DNA of 64,000 nucleotides, taken from contig NZ_BJKP01000006.1 of the NCBI RefSeq assembly GCF_008974145.1, forward strand, positions 82,513-146,512. The letters run 5' to 3'. Below the pieces are notes generated by a model. The model was not told the DNA's origin. It searched no databases and saw nothing but the letters and a program-made list of their open reading frames with translations. Below are positions 58,683-64,000 of the stretch, piece by piece. A program made the translations under genes and the position numbers. The number at the start of each line of letters is the position of its first letter. The stretch's first letter is position 1. The stretch is from Microcystis aeruginosa NIES-4325 (GTDB taxonomy: Bacteria > Cyanobacteriota > Cyanobacteriia > Cyanobacteriales > Microcystaceae).

Positions 58683-59648
58683 ATGATAAATTGGTCAAGG
58701 TTAATCGGTCAAAATCAGGCCATTGAACTACTACAAAGAGCGCTTGAAGTCAATTCTATCGCTCCCGCTTACTTATTCGCCGGCGCTAAGGGGATTGGAC
58801 GCAATCTAGCAGCAAAATGTTTCTGTCAAGACTTGTTAACTAGAGATCGATCGCCAGAAACAAGAGAATTAATCCTGAAACGCTTTCTCGGTGGCAATCA
58901 TCCCGATTTACTCTGGATTGAACCCACTTATCAACACCAAGGCAAACTGCTCACCGCAAAAGAAGCACAGGAAAACAATCTCAAGCGCAAAGCTCCCGCG
59001 CAAATCCGCATCGAACAAATTCGCGAGATTACTAACTTTTTAAGTCGTCCTCCCCTCGAATCGGCCTGCTCTGTGGTGGTAATCGAGGCAGCAGACACCA
59101 TGACGGAATCGGCGGCAAATGCCCTCTTAAAAACGCTTGAGGAACCGGGGAAAGCCACTTTAATCCTGATTGCTCCCAGTCCCTCCTCTTTACTACCGAC
59201 TCTCGTTTCTCGCTGTCAACATATCCCTTTTCAGCGCCTTTCGGAAGAAAATCTCGCTCAAGTCCTCCGCTCTAACGGACACGCTCGCGTTCTTAATTAT
59301 CCGGCAATTCTCGGTTTAGCTCAAGGTAGTCCCGGAGAAGCGATCTCCGCTTTAGAGTTTCTCGACAGTCTCCCCCAAGATTTACCGCGATCTTTCAGCA
59401 AATTTCCCCTAAAACTCTCCCAAGCACTGGAATTAGCCAAAATTATCGCTCAAACTCTTGACACGGAAACCCAATTATGGTATGTGAGTTATCTTCAGTA
59501 TGAGGATTGGCAACGACGACGAGAGCGATCGATTTTAGAAATCCTGGAAAAAACCCGCCGGCAGCTGTTGGCCTACGTTCAACCCCGTTTAGTCTGGGAA
59601 TGCACTTTCTTGGCATTAGCCAAGCTATCCACCGCCCAAAAGTCTTAA
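58683..59648 (+). CDS. holB: DNA polymerase III subunit delta'
   Basis: A 321-aa clamp-loader subunit. It has the N-terminal INWSRLIGQNQAIELLQRAL, a degenerate P-loop AGAKGIGRNLAAKCF, EAADTMTESAANALLKTLEE and LIAPSPSSLLPTLVSRCQHI, with the sensor SRC motif of clamp loaders. The ATG at 58683 is chosen because homology begins MINWSRLIGQ. The C-terminal 90 residues are the collar domain. Confidence 0.9.
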   Translation: MINWSRLIGQNQAIELLQRALEVNSIAPAYLFAGAKGIGRNLAAKCFCQDLLTRDRSPETRELILKRFLGGNHPDLLWIEPTYQHQGKLLTAKEAQENNLKRKAPAQIRIEQIREITNFLSRPPLESACSVVVIEAADTMTESAANALLKTLEEPGKATLILIAPSPSSLLPTLVSRCQHIPFQRLSEENLAQVLRSNGHARVLNYPAILGLAQGSPGEAISALEFLDSLPQDLPRSFSKFPLKLSQALELAKIIAQTLDTETQLWYVSYLQYEDWQRRRERSILEILEKTRRQLLAYVQPRLVWECTFLALAKLSTAQKS

Positions 59649-59685
59649 AATTGTTATATTTATCGATCGAGTGGGGAGAAAGACC

Positions 59686-59898
59686 ATGAAAATCAAATCC
59701 TTAGTTTTGCTGATTCTGTTAAGCTTGACTACGGTTTTAGGCGCTTGTCAGGGAGCAAAAGAAGCCGAAGAACCGAAAAACGTCCCTACCACGGTGGAAT
59801 CGCCTCAAAAAGACGAAGATGACGATAAAGACGGGGAAAACCAACAAAAAGACGGTGATAATGACCAGAATAAAGACGATGACGATGATGATGACTAA
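59686..59898 (+). CDS. Lipoprotein with Asp-rich tail
   Basis: A 70-aa lipoprotein. The signal peptide MKIKSLVLLILLSLTTVLGA is followed by the lipobox Cys (LGAC). The mature part is almost entirely Glu/Asp/Lys/Gln/Asn and ends in seven Asp (DDDDDDD). Low complexity suggests an extended, strongly acidic chain at the membrane surface. Metal binding is possible but unproven. It lies 37 bases after holB. Confidence 0.75.
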   Translation: MKIKSLVLLILLSLTTVLGACQGAKEAEEPKNVPTTVESPQKDEDDDKDGENQQKDGDNDQNKDDDDDDD

Positions 59899-59915
59899 AT
59901 CCCTAATACAAAAAA

Positions 59916-59941
59916 ATCGGGTGAGTCTTAACCCACCCGAT
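59916..59941 (-). terminator. Intrinsic terminator of ftsH2
   Basis: On the minus strand ATCGGGTG/CACCCGAT arms, a 10-base loop, then six T residues, 22 bases beyond the ftsH2 stop. Confidence 0.7.
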
Positions 59942-59962
59942 CGCCTATAGATTGAAATCAAC

Positions 59963-61849
59963 CTATAACTGTGGTACAAACTGTTCTTTTTCGGGAACGT
60001 AGGCGTATTCAGCCACAATTTGCCGGAATTCTTCCCCATTGATCGTTTCTTTTTCGATCAGCAAGTCCACCACTCGATCGATCACTTCGCGATGATCGCG
60101 GACAATTTGCCGAGAAATTTCATGGCAGTGTTCCACGATCGATCGCACCTGATCATCGATACGAGTAGCGACCTTCTCAGAATACTCGGAACGAGTCATC
60201 AAACCGCCACCGAGGAACACCTCACCCCCTTGACTTTCTAGGGACAAAGGACCCAAATCGCTCATCCCGAAACGAGTCACCATCTGGCGGGCCATATCAG
60301 AAACTTGCTGTAAATCACCACCGGCACCGGTAGTCACCTCATCATAGCCGAAGATTTCTTCCTCGGCCGCGCGACCACCTAAAGCCCCGGAAATTCGGGC
60401 CATTAACTGCGCTTTCGTGGTTAAACCCTGTTCTTCGTTGGGAGTGAACCAAGTTAAACCCTGGGCCTGTCCCCGGGGAATCAGAGTCACTTTCTGGACG
60501 GGATCGTGATCTTTTAAGAGCGTACCCACGATCGCATGACCCACTTCATGATAAGCAATTAAGCGCTTGCTCTTGCTATCGACTAAAGGAGTGCCTTCCA
60601 TACCGGCGATAACGCGATCTACCGCGTCATCTATCTCTAGGAGGGTAATGGCATCTTTGCGACGACGGGCGGTTAAAATTGCCGCTTCGTTCAGTAAATT
60701 GGCTAAATCTGCTCCACTGAACCCCGGAGTGCGACGGGCGATCGCTTCGATGGAAACGTCGTTAGCCAGCTTTTTATTGCGGGCGTGAACGTCTAAAATC
60801 TCTAAACGACCTTTAAAATCGGGCGCATCGACGGTTACTTGGCGATCAAAACGGCCCGGACGCATGAGAGCGGAATCGAGAACATCGGGGCGGTTAGTGG
60901 CGGCAATGATAATAATTCCTGTATTCCCCTCGAAACCGTCCATTTCTGTCAATAATTGGTTCAGGGGTTGTTCCCGTTCATCGTTACCACCACCGATACC
61001 GGCACCCCGTTGACGACCTACCGCGTCAATTTCATCGATAAATATTAAACAGGGAGCATTTTCCTTGGCTTTTTTGAACAAATCGCGCACGCGAGAAGCG
61101 CCGACACCGACAAACATTTCCACGAATTCCGAACCGGAAATGCTGAAGAAAGGCACACCCGCTTCACCAGCGATCGCTTTAGCTAACAGGGTTTTACCCG
61201 TACCAGGAGGGCCAACTAACAGGACTCCTTTGGGGATTTTGGCACCAACGGCGGTAAATTTCTCCGGTTGTTTGAGGAAAGTGACAACTTCCTGTAATTC
61301 TTCCTTCGCTTCGTCAATTCCTGCCACATCATCAAAAGTGATACCGGTTTTTGCTTCCATCTGGAAACGAGCTTTTGATTTGCCAAAACTCATCGCTTGA
61401 CCGGGGCCGCCTGGCATATTATTAGAACGGCGGAACAGGAAAAAGAGAGCGGCAATCAGCAAAAAGGGGAAAAGTAGATTACCGAGGAATCCCCACCAAG
61501 CGCCGTCATTCCGCATCGGGTGTGCATCGAAACTAATTTTAGAATCCCGTAAACGGGCGATTAAATCCGGGGAATTGGCAGGTAAATCGACCCGTAGGCG
61601 TTGTACTCGGTTTTCTAGTTCTGGATCTAGGGCCTGTACGATCGCGGTTCTGCCCCCTTCGTAGAGATCGACGCTAACAACCCTACCACTGTCTAGGTAT
61701 TCTAGAAAGCGTCCGTAGGTCATGCGGGTACTGGCGGTGTTATTGCCGATATTACTGGTGGCGGTGGCAAAAGTGCCTTGCCAGAGGAAAAAACCGACCA
61801 CGAGGGCGGGCAATGTCCACAGTAAAATCGTTTTCCAAGATAGTTTCAT
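59963..61849 (-). CDS. ftsH2: ATP-dependent zinc metalloprotease FtsH2-type
   Basis: A 628-aa thylakoid FtsH closely similar to Synechocystis Slr0228/FtsH2, which with FtsH3 degrades photodamaged D1 protein. Two membrane helices lie at about 5-25 and 120-140. They precede Walker A GPPGTGKT, pore [13 protein letters not shown], Walker [12 protein letters not shown], arginine-finger region [19 protein letters not shown] and the zinc site HEVGH. One oddity: the usually [11 protein letters not shown] motif reads [11 protein letters not shown]. The gene ends in a strong terminator. Confidence 0.95.
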   Translation of the reverse strand: MKLSWKTILLWTLPALVVGFFLWQGTFATATSNIGNNTASTRMTYGRFLEYLDSGRVVSVDLYEGGRTAIVQALDPELENRVQRLRVDLPANSPDLIARLRDSKISFDAHPMRNDGAWWGFLGNLLFPFLLIAALFFLFRRSNNMPGGPGQAMSFGKSKARFQMEAKTGITFDDVAGIDEAKEELQEVVTFLKQPEKFTAVGAKIPKGVLLVGPPGTGKTLLAKAIAGEAGVPFFSISGSEFVEMFVGVGASRVRDLFKKAKENAPCLIFIDEIDAVGRQRGAGIGGGNDEREQPLNQLLTEMDGFEGNTGIIIIAATNRPDVLDSALMRPGRFDRQVTVDAPDFKGRLEILDVHARNKKLANDVSIEAIARRTPGFSGADLANLLNEAAILTARRRKDAITLLEIDDAVDRVIAGMEGTPLVDSKSKRLIAYHEVGHAIVGTLLKDHDPVQKVTLIPRGQAQGLTWFTPNEEQGLTTKAQLMARISGALGGRAAEEEIFGYDEVTTGAGGDLQQVSDMARQMVTRFGMSDLGPLSLESQGGEVFLGGGLMTRSEYSEKVATRIDDQVRSIVEHCHEISRQIVRDHREVIDRVVDLLIEKETINGEEFRQIVAEYAYVPEKEQFVPQL

Positions 61850-61994
61850 GTTTGTTTAGTGGTTCTAGGATAAAGATTTTTGCTTAACTCATTTAGCTGT
61901 TTTTGTCAAGGATTTTACGTTATTTTTTCGAGATTAATCCCCGCAGCCAATTAAATCTTAACTAAATGTAACGTAATTCTCATAATTCTGACAA

Positions 61995-62267
61995 GAATGG
62001 TGACGAGAGATTTTTTTAGTTCATGTGTTCTAACAAGAGTCTCATGGTTTCTGGGATCAGCTGGATTAGAGACGGACTATATCTATGGTCAAGATTTAAC
62101 AGTAGAAGTTTTTACTATTCTTTACTCTAGAGCGTGTAAACTACACAGTGTATAAGCTGTTCGCATTAAAGATAGAGTTAGTATCTCAACAAAATTTTTA
62201 CCCTGATTTGACCTTTATTCACGAGCCAACAGGAGCTAAGTTTGCTATGGATAGAAATTACTATTGA
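61995..62267 (+). pseudogene. Decayed EcoRV-like restriction endonuclease
   Basis: Two overlapping frames, one base apart, together read (V)SWFLGSAGLETDYIYGQD then LTVEVFTILYSRACKL, and after a frameshift near 62148, YKLFALKIELVSQQNFYPDL then TFIHEPTGAKFAMD and a stop at 62265. As I remember R.EcoRV, this parallels its IYPLGSDTKVLSTIFELFSR and QQNHYPDFTLY blocks, with the catalytic Asp of PD and the AxD segment visible but the catalytic Lys gone. Everything C-terminal is missing. It lies 15 bases before the methylase gene. Confidence 0.6.
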
Positions 62268-62282
62268 TGAGGAGAGTGTTTA

Positions 62283-63185
62283 GTGAAGTTAACGCCACTT
62301 GTACCACCGATTAAGTGTCAAGGAATTAAAACTAAATTGGTGAAAGATATTAAAAATATTGTGTCTGATCTGAGCTTTGGGCGTTGGATAGAACCCTTTT
62401 CTGGATCGGGAGTGGTGGCTTTTAATATTAATCCCCAAAAGGCTTTACTTGCAGACACCAATACTCATATTATCCAGTTTTATAATAATCTAAAAAATCA
62501 AGTTATTACCAGTAAAACTGTTAAGCTTTTTTTGCAAGAAAATGGTCAATTTCTTAAGGAGCAGGGAGAAAGTTATTATTATCAAGTACGAGAAAGATTT
62601 AATCAAGCTCCTAATTCTCTAGATTTTTTATTTCTCAATCGCTCCTGTTTTAATGGCGTGATGAGATTCAATCGCAAGGGAAAGTTTAACGTACCTTACT
62701 GTCATAAATCAGAACGATTTTCTCAAGCATATATTACCAAAATAGTCAATCAAGTTATTGCCCTAGAAAATATTCTTATTAAAACTGATTATAATTTTCA
62801 AGCTTCTGACTTCCGAGAGACTTTATCTGATTGGCAAAAAACAGACTTGATCTATCTCGATCCTCCTTATTTAGGGAGACACGCCGATTATTTTAACTCT
62901 TGGTCTGAAGAGGATGAAGATTGTTTGGTGACTATTTTAAAGGATATTTCTTGTCGGTTTATTTTGTCCACTTGGCACAGTAATCAGTTTAGAAGCAATC
63001 CTTTAATTAAAAAAAATTGGAGTGCTGATAAGTTTTATATCTATACTAAACAGCATTTTTATCATGTTGGTTCCACAGAAAAATTGCGCCATCCGATCAC
63101 CGAAGCGATCATCACTAACTTTAACATTCCCTTGTTGCCAGAGCGAGGAACTGATTTGCAACAACTGTCATTAAGCTGTTCGTAA
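62283..63185 (+). CDS. Adenine-specific DNA methyltransferase, M.EcoRV-like
   Basis: A 300-aa class D12 (alpha) N6-adenine methylase. The SAM-binding motif is WIEPFSGSGVVAFNI (about 35) and the catalytic motif is IYLDPPYLGRHADYFNSW (about 196). LNRSCFNGVMRFNRKGKFNV and KEHFYH-like TKQHFYHVGSTEKLRHP follow M.EcoRV (GATATC) closely in my recollection. The specificity is inferred. The start is GTG with GAGGAG upstream; the restriction partner is a relic, so this is an orphan methylase here. Confidence 0.85.
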   Translation: MKLTPLVPPIKCQGIKTKLVKDIKNIVSDLSFGRWIEPFSGSGVVAFNINPQKALLADTNTHIIQFYNNLKNQVITSKTVKLFLQENGQFLKEQGESYYYQVRERFNQAPNSLDFLFLNRSCFNGVMRFNRKGKFNVPYCHKSERFSQAYITKIVNQVIALENILIKTDYNFQASDFRETLSDWQKTDLIYLDPPYLGRHADYFNSWSEEDEDCLVTILKDISCRFILSTWHSNQFRSNPLIKKNWSADKFYIYTKQHFYHVGSTEKLRHPITEAIITNFNIPLLPERGTDLQQLSLSCS

Positions 63186-63205
63186 TTTAAATTGCTTGTT
63201 GAGAC

Positions 63206-63233
63206 GAGGCAAGAGGCAAGAGGCAAGAGGCAA
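63206..63233. repeat. Heptanucleotide tandem repeat (GAGGCAA)4
   Basis: Four exact copies of GAGGCAA directly after the methylase gene. Confidence 0.9.
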
Positions 63234-63382
63234 CAGTAAAGGGATTGGGGGAGATTCGGCTAATCTTAAGAATAAGCACTTTAAATGCGTCTTAGCTTAT
63301 TCCCATCGACAGCAGAAAATGAGGGAGTGAGAACAGTCTAGAAGATGCCTATGGCTAGTTGCAAATTCTCACTCCTTACTAT

Positions 63383-63682
63383 TTATCCTTGGCTTTGGCG
63401 CAGATGGTCATTAATTTGGCGTTTACGCTTTTCTTCGGGAGTAGTGCTAGTAATTTCGCCAAAATCTTCGCTACTCATGGAAAGATGGGACATTATCTTT
63501 CTTTTGCGCTCTTTAGCAGTTAATTCCGGTGAAGGAGTTACTGGAGGCGGTGCTGCCACAGGTTCCGCTGCCACCGGAGGAGTTTCCACAATTGGCAGCG
63601 GTTTTTTGGGAATATAGTCAGCACCAGTGGTACTTCTGGAGAGATGATCGAGAATGCGCCGTTTGCGCTCGTCAGTAGCCAT
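63383..63682 (-). CDS. Small protein with three KR-x-I-x2-HL repeats
   Basis: A 99-aa protein not assigned to a family. Three similar helical blocks, ERKRRILDHLSRSTT, ERKRKIMSHLSMSS and EKRKRQINDHLRQS, are separated by Pro/Ala/Val-rich linkers of about 35 and 10 residues. The repeated basic-amphipathic motif suggests repeated binding to one partner. The start MATDERKRRIL is preferred because the upstream extension shows no repeat-like sequence. Confidence 0.65.
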   Translation of the reverse strand: MATDERKRRILDHLSRSTTGADYIPKKPLPIVETPPVAAEPVAAPPPVTPSPELTAKERKRKIMSHLSMSSEDFGEITSTTPEEKRKRQINDHLRQSQG

Positions 63683-63790
63683 AAAAATCTTTGCCAGTCT
63701 AGTGTGAACTTTTGTAACCATCACCCATTGTCAAACATCCCTATCTCCTTGAGAAGTCAAGGGAGATTTTATTTTCAGCGATACCCCTGT

Positions 63791-64000
63791 CTAATAATCC
63801 CATCTCGGACCTTTTTCGCCGCCACTTCTCCAGCCTTTGCCGTTCCGAGTGTCAATGTGGATAAACCCCCGACGCGCTCCGTACCCTAGCGCTCCAAACC
63901 AATACCGATCAAGAAACCCCTCAAATTTAGCTAATGATGCCGGGCTGCTTGGTCGAATATCAACCGCTCGACCATAAAGATGTTGAGAGTTACTCGCACC
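63791..64000 (-). CDS. Peptidase M15A-type protein, C-terminal part (runs off the window)
   Basis: The last 69 residues of a minus-strand gene whose 5' part lies beyond base 64000. The visible part has SNSQHLYGRAVDIRPSSP and GFIHIDTRNGKGW, supplying the His-x6-Asp and His-x-Asp zinc ligands of M15A (YcbK/D-Ala-D-Ala carboxypeptidase-like) enzymes, probably acting on peptidoglycan. Confidence 0.8.
   Translation of the reverse strand, partial: GASNSQHLYGRAVDIRPSSPASLAKFEGFLDRYWFGALGYGARRGFIHIDTRNGKGWRSGGEKGPRWDY

Noticed and set aside
59737..60039. Minus-strand 100-aa frame opposite the lipoprotein gene
   Set aside because: It is a shadow of the Asp-rich tail and the ftsH2 end, with no plausible protein features.

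Overview
The window is chromosomal DNA of a unicellular cyanobacterium, most probably Microcystis aeruginosa or a close relative. The evidence is a moderate-to-low G+C content, very frequent HIP1 octamers (GCGATCGC), the nitrogen regulator NtcA, a thylakoid-type FtsH2 protease, a CcsA cytochrome c maturation protein, a MenF isochorismate synthase, a TxlA/HCF164-type thylakoid thioredoxin, DUF3084 and PEP-CTERM proteins, and many relic insertion sequences and small toxin-antitoxin pairs. I saw no tRNA, rRNA, CRISPR array or phage module.

Layout. 0-4 kb: the start of an SGNH hydrolase, a 44-residue membrane peptide, a DICT-GAF histidine kinase and argG. 4.1-6.7 kb: an accessory island bracketed by two homologous perfect palindromes, holding an N-terminally truncated Rpn/DUF2887-type protein with six 12-bp repeats and a TPR gene cut short by two in-frame stops. 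6.7-17.5 kb: fabI, ntcA, a DUF3084 coiled-coil protein, a Uma2 protein, a DUF815 ATPase, a Ser/Thr kinase, an aspartoacylase, ccsA and an ftsH. 17.5-28.5 kb: a secreted or anchored 638-aa protein, txlA, a NIL-ferredoxin, menF, an aldehyde dehydrogenase, a Big_5/PD40-like anchored protein, a TIGR03943 plus permease pair, and larE.

28.5-32 kb is a decay zone: a DUF433 protein, a PEP-CTERM protein, a 128-aa protein translationally coupled to an HNH endonuclease stub, the last codons of xisI, and a broken ISL3-family element lying 50 bp before chrA. 32-43 kb is mostly housekeeping: chrA, hisG, an HAD phosphatase, deoC, acnB, a P1B-4 metal ATPase (coaT-like) and hisS, then a higBA pair. 43-53 kb: murJ with no ordinary start codon at the expected place, a relic SH3 fragment, a metalloprotease abutting secG, a broken IS1-family element, a glycosyltransferase overlapping a TPR gene, a phosphoesterase and dapL. 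53-64 kb: cinA, a brnTA pair flanked by related hairpins, the copper ATPase ctaA, holB, an Asp-rich lipoprotein, ftsH2, an EcoRV-like methylase next to a decayed EcoRV-like endonuclease, a small three-repeat protein and the end of an M15 peptidase.

The two most notable observations are (i) an apparently intact M.EcoRV-type adenine methylase directly preceded by a frameshifted, truncated relic of an R.EcoRV-like endonuclease, so the methylase looks orphaned; and (ii) a population of small mobile or repetitive elements not covered by the genes. These include two MITE-like elements with ISL3-type ends, a 101-bp element with 16-bp inverted ends, a palindrome flanked by 13-bp direct repeats, and several heptanucleotide repeat tracts.
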